59,175 bases of DNA from Nanobdellota archaeon. Lineage in GTDB: Archaea; Nanobdellota; Nanobdellia; SCGC-AAA011-G17; GW2011-AR17. The translations under genes were made by a program, and so were the position numbers. The notes beneath the pieces were generated by a model. It was not told the origin of the DNA. It was given only the letters and a program-made list of their open reading frames with translations, and searched no databases. Positions within the stretch are counted from its first letter, which is position 1. Every line of letters begins with the position of its first letter. Positions 23,127 through 32,326 of the stretch are shown here, in pieces. The stretch covers positions 1-59,175 of the forward strand of contig DUFP01000029.1 in the NCBI GenBank assembly GCA_013331795.1, written 5' to 3'.

Positions 23127-24467
23127 TTAATAATATGTTTGTCCTTCTTTTGGCTCTAATTCATCACCATCATCGTCATCTTTGAGTTTTCGGAAAGCAA
23201 CAATCAATCCAATTAAGATGATTAAAACGATTAAGATGATAAAGCCTATTTTTAATAGAGAGTTACTATCACCAAAGAAGCCTGTTTGTTCTTCTACAGA
23301 CATACTCATGTCAATCTCTTCTTGAAGTTCCCCTTTTGCATTTAAAATTTGAATGCTGAAGTCATAGTCGCCAGAGGCATCTTTCTCAGGTGTGAGATAT
23401 ACTGTGACTTCTTCGGATGCACCAGGAGCTACTGTTACTGAGCTAGGGGATATATCGCTTTCTGCCCAAAGTTCTTCACCATTGACATTTACTGTATAGT
23501 CTTCAGATGCAGAACCTGTATTTGTAAAGGTTAACGTAAGAGATTTTTCTTCGTCTGCTTCTCCTTCAAGTTCTGTTGAGCTTAGGCTAATGCTTGCTTC
23601 AGCTTCTCCAGATTCTTCTGTGTTTTCTTCAGTAGAAATTTCCGTATTTTCGCCTTCTATATGGACAGTATAACTTTCTTCAAGCTCATCATGACCTCTA
23701 TTATAGGTTACTTTGATTGTTAGATCATAGTCCCCAGTTGTAGCATCGTCATCAATGTTTAGATTTACTTTTGCTGATGCAGATGATTCTTCGTCTTCAT
23801 TGTCTTCTTCAAATGCTGCGAGTTCATCAATATATACAGCAGCTGTTTCTAGATCGCCCAATGTTACTTCAACTTTGAGATCTTCTTCTTTGTCTTCTCC
23901 AAGATTTTCTACACGTACTTCAACAGATGTTGTTTCTCCTGCGTTTAGAGAAGAGTCATAAATAACATCGATAATTTTTACGTTGTGACTTGATCTCTCT
24001 GCAAAGAGTTCAAAGTCTTCTCTTTCGCTATCATCACTATCATAGACTTCTACATAGAGAGTGTATTCATTATCTTCTACATCTAAATCTTCTGGAATTT
24101 CTAAAGTAAGAGTTTTTTTGTAACTCACTCCAGGTTCAATATCGAATTCCCCAGAAGTTGCTTCAATATCATCATATTCATAGCCGCCAATCCATGCTTT
24201 TACACGGACTTCTACAGCACAATCATCTACATTGCCGCCAGGACAAAAGGTAGAATTTCCTGTTCCATCAATATAAACTTCTATTTCAGTAGATTCATCA
24301 AGCTCTACTTGTGTTGTGGTTGATCCACCACTGGTCATTTCTACATCATTTACTTTTACTTTTGTAATGTCATAGAAATTACTATCTGCACTTACTAATA
24401 CAGATAAACTTAATAGTCCAATGAGTAAGACTAGTGCAGCACTGAGTGCTTTTAGATTTTTGCTCAT
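23127..24467 (-). CDS. S-layer-like exported protein with repeated CARDB/Ig-type beta domains
   Basis: This 446-residue protein has a signal peptide (about 1-27). At least three beta-sandwich segments resemble COG1361/CARDB-type repeats, with recurring EIPEDLDVEDNEYTLYVEVYD-like and TSVEVRVENLGEDKEEDLKVEV stretches. An acidic Glu/Ser linker leads to a final beta domain with PEKDASGDYDFSIQ, then one membrane helix (about 402-425) with an acidic tail (KLKDDDDGDELEP). Very acidic overall. It is probably a cell-surface scaffold. TATA box at about 24519-24530; G-rich ribosome binding site before the ATG. Confidence 0.78.
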   Translation of the reverse strand: MSKNLKALSAALVLLIGLLSLSVLVSADSNFYDITKVKVNDVEMTSGGSTTTQVELDESTEIEVYIDGTGNSTFCPGGNVDDCAVEVRVKAWIGGYEYDDIEATSGEFDIEPGVSYKKTLTLEIPEDLDVEDNEYTLYVEVYDSDDSEREDFELFAERSSHNVKIIDVIYDSSLNAGETTSVEVRVENLGEDKEEDLKVEVTLGDLETAAVYIDELAAFEEDNEDEESSASAKVNLNIDDDATTGDYDLTIKVTYNRGHDELEESYTVHIEGENTEISTEENTEESGEAEASISLSSTELEGEADEEKSLTLTFTNTGSASEDYTVNVNGEELWAESDISPSSVTVAPGASEEVTVYLTPEKDASGDYDFSIQILNAKGELQEEIDMSMSVEEQTGFFGDSNSLLKIGFIILIVLIILIGLIVAFRKLKDDDDGDELEPKEGQTYY

Positions 24468-24571
24468 TTTTAGGTTCCCCCGTAATTTTTTATCTTGGAA
24501 GTTCTAAATCAGAGTCTTATAAACCTTATGGTGATGACAATGAGAATTCCTTACCATACTGTACGGATAAA

Positions 24572-25303
24572 TTATTGTTTCTTTTTATCCCTCAAAAGAA
24601 ATAAATTTTCTTTGAGTTCTTCTTGAAGAATTTCCTGCATTTCTTTTTCTGAAACAGCACAGCCTTTGAATCGCATACTCCAAAGCAATGCATCAAGCAG
24701 GTCTTTTCTTGCTTGCTTATCCCATTTTAGGAGATAACTATCGAGAATTCCTAGTTCATATGCGGCTACTCCAATTTCTACTGAACGAATAATTGGGAGT
24801 GCTCCAATATTTTCTTTGAAGAGTTTTAAATTTTTTTGGTCCATTTTAATATTTTCTTTAAATTTGCTTTTGAAAATATTGTTTAGATCATTTGGTGCTT
24901 CAATAAGAAGCCTTGTTGTTCTTTCATCGATAACTAGAGCTTCGGCATGTATTTTTTTTGCAAGCACTAAAGCAGTGAGTTCTCCTTCATCAATAATTTT
25001 TAGATAATTATTTTTTTTCCCTATGAATATTCTATTTGCAATCATGTTTAGCTCTTCAATTTCTCTTCCAAGATCTTGTTCTTGATAGACTTTAAGTACC
25101 CCCTTTTCAATTTCCTTACTAATTTGAATTGCTTCTAATTTAAAACGTTTGATTTGAAATGGTCTATCTATGATTTCTTTCTTTATGCTTTCTGTAATGT
25201 AAAATTCTCCCTTATATTTTTCTTTTAGTGGCTGGAGAATCCAAAGTAAATTGTTTAGTGCAAGATTAATAATTGTACTTGAATCGAAGATTATTGCTTT
25301 CAT
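24572..25303 (-). CDS. PIN-domain ribonuclease-like protein
   Basis: This 243-residue protein has PIN-domain acidic residues: IFDSSTIINLAL (Asp near residue 7), IDEGELTALVLAKK (Asp/Glu near 104-107) and ALVIDERTTRLL (Asp near 123). About 100 additional residues follow, with a Lys-rich helical C-terminus. PIN enzymes cut RNA with Mg2+. The start overlaps the upstream gene by four bases, and that gene follows the XPD helicase by 8 bases, so a three-gene transcript is likely. The role (toxin, rRNA maturation or quality control) is open. Confidence 0.7.
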   Translation of the reverse strand: MKAIIFDSSTIINLALNNLLWILQPLKEKYKGEFYITESIKKEIIDRPFQIKRFKLEAIQISKEIEKGVLKVYQEQDLGREIEELNMIANRIFIGKKNNYLKIIDEGELTALVLAKKIHAEALVIDERTTRLLIEAPNDLNNIFKSKFKENIKMDQKNLKLFKENIGALPIIRSVEIGVAAYELGILDSYLLKWDKQARKDLLDALLWSMRFKGCAVSEKEMQEILQEELKENLFLLRDKKKQ

Positions 25304-25869
25304 GTTTTAAATAATTTCCTCGTTAATTGTATTCTTTGTTTTGTAGATACTGTTGTTTCTTTACTTGTGATATTTAGTTTTGTTTCTCCAAGGTAAGACA
25401 TAAGCTCCCAAGAAGAAATTCCAAGTAATTGAGAAGCCATACCTGCAGAAAATCCATGCTCATACATTCTTCCCCCTTTTTTGATCTTTGCATGTGAAAG
25501 GACTTCAGTAATGTACATGCCAAATTTTTTTTCAAAGGAGGAAATTCTTTGGAAGATTCTTTTGATTGCATTTTGATATTCTTTTTCATTCTCTCTTTCA
25601 AGCTCTTTTTTTGTGGTGAGTAATTCTTTGAGAATGTCTTCTTTGAAACGTGCTACAGCTTGGTTCTCTAAAAGCCTTGGTCGATTGAATATTTTTGATA
25701 GAGAAAAAATAATTACAGAAATAGAAAAAGAATCGGTGTCTTGAAAAAGGCCTGCATTGTGGAGAGTTTGATTGGAGAGAATTTTTAATTTTGCTATATC
25801 TTCTTTTCTTAGTAATGGCTGTACTCTCTTCAATACTATAAGAATATCTTTCTTCACCTCTTTATTCAT
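25300..25869 (-). CDS. helical protein with HTH-like C-terminus, PIN partner
   Basis: No named family recognised. The 189-residue protein is almost entirely helical, with a Lys/Glu-rich coil in the middle. A C-terminal segment (ASQLLGISSWELMSYLGETKL) resembles helix-turn-helix or antitoxin-like segments found before PIN genes in archaea. It overlaps the PIN gene start by four bases, indicating coupled translation. The stop of XPD is 8 bases upstream. Likely regulator or adaptor of the PIN protein. Confidence 0.6.
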   Translation of the reverse strand: MNKEVKKDILIVLKRVQPLLRKEDIAKLKILSNQTLHNAGLFQDTDSFSISVIIFSLSKIFNRPRLLENQAVARFKEDILKELLTTKKELERENEKEYQNAIKRIFQRISSFEKKFGMYITEVLSHAKIKKGGRMYEHGFSAGMASQLLGISSWELMSYLGETKLNITSKETTVSTKQRIQLTRKLFKT

Positions 25870-25877
25870 ACTTTTTC

Positions 25878-27779
25878 TTAAGGATTTGTTTTTAATAAAT
25901 CTTCCTGTTCAAAGAATTTTTGAATTAATGTGAGAGGATTCTTTTCTATTCTTATATTCATATCAGGGGAAAAACATTTTTTGTAATTTTGCCAGACATA
26001 GCGTTCGTCCATGAAAATAACAACACCTCTATCTGTTTCACTTCGAATGCATCTTCCTGCGCTTTGCAATGTTTTTATGAGTGCAGGTATGGTATAGCCA
26101 TAGTCCCATCCACGGGCAAATCTTTTATCATAGTAGTTAATGAGCTCTTGTGTTTCTAAGTCTGGCTTTGCTAATGGAAGACCAACGACGATAACACATT
26201 TCAATAAATCCCCTGGAAGATCTACTCCTTCCGCAAAAGAACCACCTGCAACAGCAAGAAGTATTGCTCCTCGATCTTTGTACTCTTTGAATCTCTCTAA
26301 AAGGTCTCCTCTTTGTTCTTTACTGAGCTCAGAGTCTTCAATAAACATTGTTTTTGTGGATTTATCTCTGAAAAAATCATATACTTGTTCTAGGACATAA
26401 TAGCTGGGGAAAAAAATAATGGAATTTCCAGGAATGGTATTTGTAATGTCTGCAGATTTCTTTGCAATGGTTTCCCACATCATTGCTGTTCTTGTTGTAT
26501 ATTTTGTTGATGTTTCTGGAATAATAATATTGAGCCTGTTTTCTTGCGGGAATGGATTTTGGTATTCTATAGTGATAGCCTTGTCTTTGTTGACACCAAA
26601 AAGATCAGCATACATTTCTATTGGGGTGAGGGTTCCTGACATCATCATCACTGCATGTGCTCCTGTCATTAGTTCTTGCAAAGTAATTGCCGGATCAAGG
26701 CAGCGATATGCAATGGTTAGGACCCCTTTTCCTGTTTTAGAAAAACTGCGACTAAGAATTCTTGTAAAGCCTTCATCAGGACCGAGCCAATGCTCTAAAA
26801 AGCCTGCAATGGATTGTGTGAAACTCCTTTTTTTATGTTCGAGTACTTGGTCTGCAATGAAAACACAGTTGCCCATAAGCTCTTCATAATTTGCAATCTT
26901 TTCCAGTTCTTTTCTGAAATCTTCTTTTGTAATAAGTACTTCTTGTTTGTCTAGAGGTATCTTTTTTGCAAGTTTTTCTAAAACTTCCTTTATTTTTAAA
27001 ATATCATCGCCTATTTCATTGTAACCAAGCGTTTTTGTTTCTTTTGAAGCAGCTTCAATGATAAAATTGGAAAGCATTGCAGTGAGAAGATCTCTTGCAC
27101 GTGTAGGAATGTTATGACCCTCATCAAAAATAAGAATACAATCTCCCAAGCTTTTATTTATTCTTTTCAATAGGCCATCTCGAATATGTGCATTGAGCAT
27201 ATAATTATAGTCTGCAATAATAACTTGTGCTTCTTTTCCAAGGAAAGCGGCCATTTCATAGGAGCAAAGGTCAGCATTGAAATTAATACTATTCATTTCT
27301 TCCACATGCATAGGAGATTCTTCCTTGAGCTTTTTTAGAACGTTTACTGCTTCTGGAGAAACTTTTCCTTTAAGCCTAAGATTATCATAATATTGGCATT
27401 GCCCTTTTTCACGAAGATCTTTACAGTATTCCATAAATTCTCCTGAACGTAGCATTTGTACTCCTGATTGATTGCACATACCTTTTTTCCCAATGAGATC
27501 TACAGTAATGAGTTCTATATTGTATTTCTTTTTTATTTTCTTTAATGTTTCAATTGCAATAAGATGCTGCGTATTTCTGGAGGTGAGAAAAAAAATTGTT
27601 TTGTTTTTGTTTTCTTTTATTATGTAGGTCAATGCAGGGGAAAGTGCTGATGCAGTCTTTCCAATGCCTGTAGGTGCATGCACGAGAAGCTGACCTTTAT
27701 TTTGGATCGTTGTATAGACCTGATTCATAAAAGCCTCTTGAATTTTTCTATATTCTTGATGGGGAAAAAGAAATTCCAT
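25878..27779 (-). CDS. XPD/Rad3-type Fe-S DNA helicase
   Basis: This 633-residue superfamily-2 helicase is of XPD/DinG type. Walker A is HAPTGIGKTASAL (about 35-48) and the DEAH box is DEGH in FDEGHNIPTRARD. Four cysteines (GMCNQSG, EYCKDL, GQCQYY, DLCSYEMA) fall between motifs Ia and II and match the 4Fe-4S pattern of XPD. The C-terminal motif VI is QSAGRCIRSETDRGVVIFMD. It unwinds DNA 5' to 3' during repair; the archaeal role is not settled. The Fe-S cluster could be supplied by the SUF operon in this window. It heads the operon with the PIN pair. Confidence 0.9.
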   Translation of the reverse strand: MEFLFPHQEYRKIQEAFMNQVYTTIQNKGQLLVHAPTGIGKTASALSPALTYIIKENKNKTIFFLTSRNTQHLIAIETLKKIKKKYNIELITVDLIGKKGMCNQSGVQMLRSGEFMEYCKDLREKGQCQYYDNLRLKGKVSPEAVNVLKKLKEESPMHVEEMNSINFNADLCSYEMAAFLGKEAQVIIADYNYMLNAHIRDGLLKRINKSLGDCILIFDEGHNIPTRARDLLTAMLSNFIIEAASKETKTLGYNEIGDDILKIKEVLEKLAKKIPLDKQEVLITKEDFRKELEKIANYEELMGNCVFIADQVLEHKKRSFTQSIAGFLEHWLGPDEGFTRILSRSFSKTGKGVLTIAYRCLDPAITLQELMTGAHAVMMMSGTLTPIEMYADLFGVNKDKAITIEYQNPFPQENRLNIIIPETSTKYTTRTAMMWETIAKKSADITNTIPGNSIIFFPSYYVLEQVYDFFRDKSTKTMFIEDSELSKEQRGDLLERFKEYKDRGAILLAVAGGSFAEGVDLPGDLLKCVIVVGLPLAKPDLETQELINYYDKRFARGWDYGYTIPALIKTLQSAGRCIRSETDRGVVIFMDERYVWQNYKKCFSPDMNIRIEKNPLTLIQKFFEQEDLLKTNP

Positions 27780-27898
27780 CTTTTTTTTGGGTTTAAGCTT
27801 TCATTTAAACTTATGGGTGTCATTTCTCCAAAAGATATTTAAAGCTCTTGATCTTAGAAAATGTTCAGATAAATAAATTTTAAAAAAGAGGTGTATCT

Positions 27899-30800
27899 AT
27901 GCTAAATAAAATAATAAAAAAGATGAGTGTTCTTATTATGATGATAGTACTTCTATCTTCAATATTTTCTGTTGCTTTTGTTCAGGCAGGAGCATTGAAT
28001 CAAGGATGGAATTTCCTTATTACAGGATATGCTGTTGATGATGTTAATGAGGCGAGTGCAATAGAAGTAGATACCACACTTTATTCTGGATCTGCTGGTA
28101 TTACTCCTGATTCTCCATTCTATTTTGTTGATACACTCTTTGATACTTTTCAATCACCTGAATCCCTTTCACAGGAAAAATTAGGTGAGATGGGTGTTAT
28201 GATCTCTGATGGAAGTTATTCTAATGCAGGTCAAGCTGCAGGATATTATACACAAGCTCTACAAGAATATAGGGAAGATGTTATTGTCTTTGAAAATTCT
28301 GATGAGTTTTTTCAAGATGAACAATTTGTTTATGAACAAGAGAGTTATGTTCATTATTTAAAATTACAAATGGTGGATGGAATTAGCTCTGGACTTATTA
28401 GTGAAAGTGAGGCTTCTTCAACTGGGGTTGATTCTGTTCAGGATTCTACTGTTGATTTGAAAGTTGATCTTATAGAAACGCGGCAGGAATATGTTCTTAC
28501 TTATGCTGAAGAGCAGGGTGTGAGTAGTATTGAAGCTGAGTTAGCCTTTCATGAACAGGAAATTGCCTCTGGTGTTGGGGATTATCAATCACAAAGCCTT
28601 GAAGAGAGTCTTCCAGCTGCAGGAGAATCTTATGTTGCTATGAAGGATGAGTTAGAAACTCTTCTTGTGAATAGTGAGTTATCTACTGAAGAAAAAATGA
28701 TTTTAGAAAATCTTCTTGGTGAAGTTGAATTACATATTGAGGAAGCTGCTACATCATATCAGGATGGATTTGTTGGTGATGCACAAAGTGAGTTGGCAGA
28801 TGCAGAAGATCTTCTTCTTTATACTGATGAGATTATTGGTAATTGGCCTATTGATGATGTTTCTGCTGTTGAAGAAAGAATACTGATTGAAGAAGAGGAA
28901 AGACAAGAAGAAGTAACTTTGGAACATGCTGAGTATGATCAATATTTAGAGCGAATGCTTGAACAATATCCAGATAGGGCCGAAGAAATTCAAGCTGAAG
29001 CTGAACGAATGCAAAGAGTGAGTGATCTTAATATATTATATCAAGAACAGTATGGAGATCTTTATGATGGTCTTGTTACTGAGGGAAGAACTGATGCTGA
29101 GGCTGCTCAACTTATGGGTCAAAGATGGGATAATTTATACTTAGAAATTTATGGAGAACCAAATATACCTCCTGGTTTTTATGAGGATGATTTCCAGGAT
29201 GAAGAGGATGAGCTAGAAGTTATTCCTGTAAGAAGAATAGATTATGAATCACAAGCCGAACGTGCAAATGAGTTGACTTCTCAAATATCTGAAGAATTAA
29301 AAACAGAATATCAACGATTTATTGATGAAGGCTTGGATGAACATGATGCAAATGTGGGAATAGGAAAATTCTGGGATCAAAGATATTTAGAACTCTATGG
29401 TGAGCCTTACTATCCTTCCGGAATGGGAGATATAGAAGGAGGAGTTGTTGGTATTGATGATGGAAGTGTTCTTCTTGATGAAGAAGAATTAGATTCTCAA
29501 GAGATGGGAGGTTTTTTCTTAGATCAAAAATATTATGATTTTGTTACAGGAAATACGTATACCTTTACTGAGAATGGATATACTTATATGGATTTCCTTG
29601 GAGAAGAACATGAAGTCCTTTATGATGAGAGTTTTGTTCCAAGTGAAGAAGTTGAAGGATTTCAAGATGGTACAGAGGAATATGAATATACTCTTATTCA
29701 AGATGGACAAGAGTTAACTTATAGTTATACTGTTACTGGATATAGTGTAACAGATGATGAAGGTGAGCTTGTTGATTCAGGAGTCTATGATGAGGGAACG
29801 TATGAGACAGTTGGAGGAGATGCAGAAGTTGCTATTGATACTTTTGGATTTGAGATTGATCCTGTTGAAGGAGATTCAGTGATTTATGAGTATAGTCCAG
29901 AGTTCAAAAACTATGTTTCTGTCAATGGGCAGGTCTATGTTCCTTCACAAGGAGCATCTTATCATTCTAATTCGGTAGAGTATAAGAATGGAGCGTATGG
30001 ATATACCTCTGGATCTGAGAGATGGGCATATGATTCTGCTGCAGGAGTTTGGACATCAACGAAAGGAGAGGTATATACTCCTTATGTTATGAGTGTTGCT
30101 CCAGCAGGATATGAAAATTATGGAAGATATGAATCTGATAGTGGAAAGGTATGGAACTATGATTCTTTTCGTGGTGAGTGGAGATCAGATGTAGGAGATG
30201 CGTGGGCTTACTATGGCGGTGAGGGGACATGGAAGAATACAGAGACAGGAGTTGCGTATAATCCTAGTTTGAGTTATCAGACTTATAATTATAATTCTGC
30301 TGGGTCTTCAGGAAGAGATGCATATCAGAGTTATACTGGCTATGGTGATACAACTTGGTCTTTTGATGAAGAGACAAATGCTTGGGTCTCTACTAGTGGA
30401 CAAAACTATTATGTTCCAGATTATAGAACTTATGATATGGGATATAAGAGTGCTGCAGAAACTGGTGGAAGTACAGATGGATATTCCTATAATTATTATG
30501 GATATCATACAGATTATTCTGCATCAGGTTCTGGCTCCTCTTCTGGATCACAATGGAGTTATGATAGTGCAACTGGAGGTTGGAAGTCTTCTACAGGAGA
30601 AACATATTATACACCAGTCTCTACAAATTATTATTCCCCAACGTATACGGCTGGAACAGGAACAGCTGATTCAAGTGGAAATATTTGGAATTATGATAGT
30701 AGTAAAGGACAATGGGTCTCTCCAACTGGAGAAGCATATACGCCTACTTATTCTACCTATTCTTCTGGAAGTTATACTGGTGGTGGAGGATATGATTCTA

Positions 30801-31363
30801 GCGGGAAATATGTTGGTGGGGAATATGGAGGATATGATTCCAGTGGTGCCTATGTAGGTGGAGCAACATATTATAGTTCCAGTTCTAGTGGGAGTTATCC
30901 AGGATATTATGGTGGAACGTATGATTCAGCTACTGGGACATATAGTGGAGCAACAGGTTGTAGCGGTGGAGGATGTTATACGGATGGGTCGTATAGTTCA
31001 GATGGAACCTATACTTATACTGGTGATTATTCTACTACTGCCACTGGTGGCGGTACTGGTTCTACTGCATATGGAAGTCCAGCACAATCAGGAGGCTATT
31101 CTAGTGGAAGTTATAGTACTTCAGGAGATTCAGGAACGAGTTATTCTAGTGGTAGTTATAGTACCTCAGGAGATTCAGGGAGTAGTTATTCTAGTGGAGG
31201 GGATTCTGGAAGTTCTTCTTCTTCTAGTAGTGGAGATTCTAGTGGAAGTAGTTCTAGCAGTGGTGGGGATTCTGGAAGTTCTTCAAGTGGAGGAGATAGT
31301 GGTGCTTCGTCTACACCAACTGGATATGTCTCTTTAAGTCTCTATAGGACTTTCCGAAGGTAA
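27899..31363 (+). CDS. giant Tyr/Gly/Ser-rich repeat surface protein
   Basis: This 1154-residue protein has a signal peptide (about 1-30) followed by LITGYAV. A DUF5667-like segment (TPDSPFYFVDTLFDTFQ, about 57-73) and a long acidic helical region come next. Two copies of an approximately 60-residue motif end in YLE-x-YGEP (about 370-430 and 455-512). At least five W-x-YD-x4-G-x-W-x-S-x-x-GE-x-Y-x-P repeats follow (about 700-960). A Gly/Ser/Tyr low-complexity tail holds 15-residue DNA-level repeats. No C-terminal membrane helix is visible; the end is GYVSLSLYRTFRR. It is probably an extracellular filament, adhesin or wall-like protein. SD AAGAGGTG and a TATA box (about 27832-27844) precede it. 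Confidence 0.75.
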   Translation: MLNKIIKKMSVLIMMIVLLSSIFSVAFVQAGALNQGWNFLITGYAVDDVNEASAIEVDTTLYSGSAGITPDSPFYFVDTLFDTFQSPESLSQEKLGEMGVMISDGSYSNAGQAAGYYTQALQEYREDVIVFENSDEFFQDEQFVYEQESYVHYLKLQMVDGISSGLISESEASSTGVDSVQDSTVDLKVDLIETRQEYVLTYAEEQGVSSIEAELAFHEQEIASGVGDYQSQSLEESLPAAGESYVAMKDELETLLVNSELSTEEKMILENLLGEVELHIEEAATSYQDGFVGDAQSELADAEDLLLYTDEIIGNWPIDDVSAVEERILIEEEERQEEVTLEHAEYDQYLERMLEQYPDRAEEIQAEAERMQRVSDLNILYQEQYGDLYDGLVTEGRTDAEAAQLMGQRWDNLYLEIYGEPNIPPGFYEDDFQDEEDELEVIPVRRIDYESQAERANELTSQISEELKTEYQRFIDEGLDEHDANVGIGKFWDQRYLELYGEPYYPSGMGDIEGGVVGIDDGSVLLDEEELDSQEMGGFFLDQKYYDFVTGNTYTFTENGYTYMDFLGEEHEVLYDESFVPSEEVEGFQDGTEEYEYTLIQDGQELTYSYTVTGYSVTDDEGELVDSGVYDEGTYETVGGDAEVAIDTFGFEIDPVEGDSVIYEYSPEFKNYVSVNGQVYVPSQGASYHSNSVEYKNGAYGYTSGSERWAYDSAAGVWTSTKGEVYTPYVMSVAPAGYENYGRYESDSGKVWNYDSFRGEWRSDVGDAWAYYGGEGTWKNTETGVAYNPSLSYQTYNYNSAGSSGRDAYQSYTGYGDTTWSFDEETNAWVSTSGQNYYVPDYRTYDMGYKSAAETGGSTDGYSYNYYGYHTDYSASGSGSSSGSQWSYDSATGGWKSSTGETYYTPVSTNYYSPTYTAGTGTADSSGNIWNYDSSKGQWVSPTGEAYTPTYSTYSSGSYTGGGGYDSSGKYVGGEYGGYDSSGAYVGGATYYSSSSSGSYPGYYGGTYDSATGTYSGATGCSGGGCYTDGSYSSDGTYTYTGDYSTTATGGGTGSTAYGSPAQSGGYSSGSYSTSGDSGTSYSSGSYSTSGDSGSSYSSGGDSGSSSSSSSGDSSGSSSSSGGDSGSSSSGGDSGASSTPTGYVSLSLYRTFRR
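30009..30762 (+). repeat. five W-x-YD...G-x-W...GE-x-Y repeats (coding)
   Basis: Copies begin near 30010, 30150, 30350, 30550 and 30680. Cores read WAYDSAAGVW, WNYDSFRGEW, WSFDEETNAW, WSYDSATGGW and WNYDSSKGQW, each followed by S/T-rich residues, a G-E/D and a Tyr-Pro. Spacing is irregular (about 45-65 residues), so this is a diverged domain repeat rather than a perfect tandem array. The pattern recalls OCRE-type Y-x-YD-x-x-TG-x-W/Y motifs, but homology is not shown. Confidence 0.7.
31097..31200 (+). repeat. 45-bp tandem repeats in the surface-protein gene tail
   Basis: TATTCTAGTGG starts at 31097, 31142 and 31187, an exact 45-base period, encoding YSSGSYSTSGDSG-type 15-residue units. The third copy decays into Ser/Gly-rich sequence. 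Near-identity of the first two units at DNA level suggests recent slippage or recombination. Confidence 0.8.
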
Positions 31364-31391
31364 TCTTTTTCTTTTTTTTTCGTTAGTTTTT
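31364..31391 (+). terminator. T-rich archaeal-type terminator after the surface-protein gene
   Basis: Immediately after the stop there is TCTTTTTCTTTTTTTTTTCG followed by more T-runs. Archaeal polymerase often stops at such U-tracts without a hairpin. The next gene (31418) has only a weak upstream TATA, so partial read-through is possible. Confidence 0.4.
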
Positions 31392-31417
31392 TATATTCCT
31401 AGATTATTTTTTATTCT

Positions 31418-32326
31418 ATGAAGAGAAGTGTTATTTTGATGGGAGGGAAGACTTTTGTTCTTTCTTTGCCTTCTGCTTGGATAAAAAAATATCAAATTAA
31501 AAAAGGAGAAGAACTTGATCTTGAGGAGAAGGAAAATAGTATTATTGTACGGACTGAGAAGAGACTTGGAGATAAAGAAATTAGTGTAGATTTTAGTTGT
31601 ATGGAGGTGATGCTGGGAAGGGCTCTTGGATCTTTGTATAAATCAGGCTATACTCGAGCAAAGATTTCTTATGGTACAAAAGAACAGTTGCAGAATATTG
31701 AAGATGTGTTGCAAAGGAGTCTTGTTGGCTTTTCTATTACGAAGCAAGAAGCAAATTATATTGTTATTGAAAGTATTGCAGAAGCGAAGGTAGAAGAGTT
31801 TGATGTGTCCTTAAAGAGACTTTTTTATTCTCTTGAGCTTATGAATGAAGAACTTGTTACTGCTTTAGGATCTTCGAACATACAAGCCTTAGAAAAAGTT
31901 ATTGAAAAAGATGGACAGATTAATCGACATGCAGACCTTTGTCGAAGGATTATTGTGAGCGGGCAGACACAGTTTCTTTCAAAACCTGCTGTTTTGTATT
32001 ATGTTGTTGAGCAATTGGAGAGGATTGGGGATTTTTACAAGGCATTTGCACAAAAAGCTTTAGAAAAATCTTTTGTGTTTAGTTCTTCTGCAAAAAAAAT
32101 ATTTCAAGAAATACAAAAAATATTTATCCAGTTTCGTACACTTTTTTATAAGTTTAGTTTTGAGGGTTTTGAGGATTTTGGAAAGAATTTTTATACACTT
32201 CGGATAGAGATAAAGAAACTTATTAAGGATTCCTCTTCAGAAGAAAAGGTGCTTTTTCTCCAGCAGAGTTTTCTTTTAGAGACTATCATAGATATGAATG
32301 GTGCACTTCCTATGCTTTCTCTCTGA
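31418..32326 (+). CDS. AbrB-PhoU regulator (phosphate-uptake regulator-like)
   Basis: This 302-residue protein combines an N-terminal SpoVT/AbrB swapped-hairpin domain (MKRSVILMGGKTFVLSLPSAWIKKYQIKKGEELDLEE pattern, 1-45) with PhoU-type helical bundles (about 110-300, for example YYVVEQLERIGDFYKAFA). The AbrB-PhoU fusion is common in archaea and is linked by name to phosphate signalling, although experimental evidence is limited. No pst transport genes are in the window. It converges with the APH-like kinase, overlapping by 17 bases. Confidence 0.8.
   Translation: MKRSVILMGGKTFVLSLPSAWIKKYQIKKGEELDLEEKENSIIVRTEKRLGDKEISVDFSCMEVMLGRALGSLYKSGYTRAKISYGTKEQLQNIEDVLQRSLVGFSITKQEANYIVIESIAEAKVEEFDVSLKRLFYSLELMNEELVTALGSSNIQALEKVIEKDGQINRHADLCRRIIVSGQTQFLSKPAVLYYVVEQLERIGDFYKAFAQKALEKSFVFSSSAKKIFQEIQKIFIQFRTLFYKFSFEGFEDFGKNFYTLRIEIKKLIKDSSSEEKVLFLQQSFLLETIIDMNGALPMLSL

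Noticed and set aside
26419-26889. 156-codon hydrophobic open frame opposite the XPD helicase
   Set aside because: Antisense to conserved helicase motifs; no promoter or family resemblance.
31097-31310. Short regular DNA repeats considered as a CRISPR-like array
   Set aside because: The 45-base units are contiguous with no unique spacers, and they are in frame with the surface protein, so they are coding tandem repeats.
30318-31337. Two long open frames (about 179 and 159 codons) in another plus-strand frame
   Set aside because: They are shifted readings of the Gly/Ser/Tyr repeats, rich in Ile/Val/Leu without any domain pattern. The 1154-residue frame has the signal peptide and promoter.
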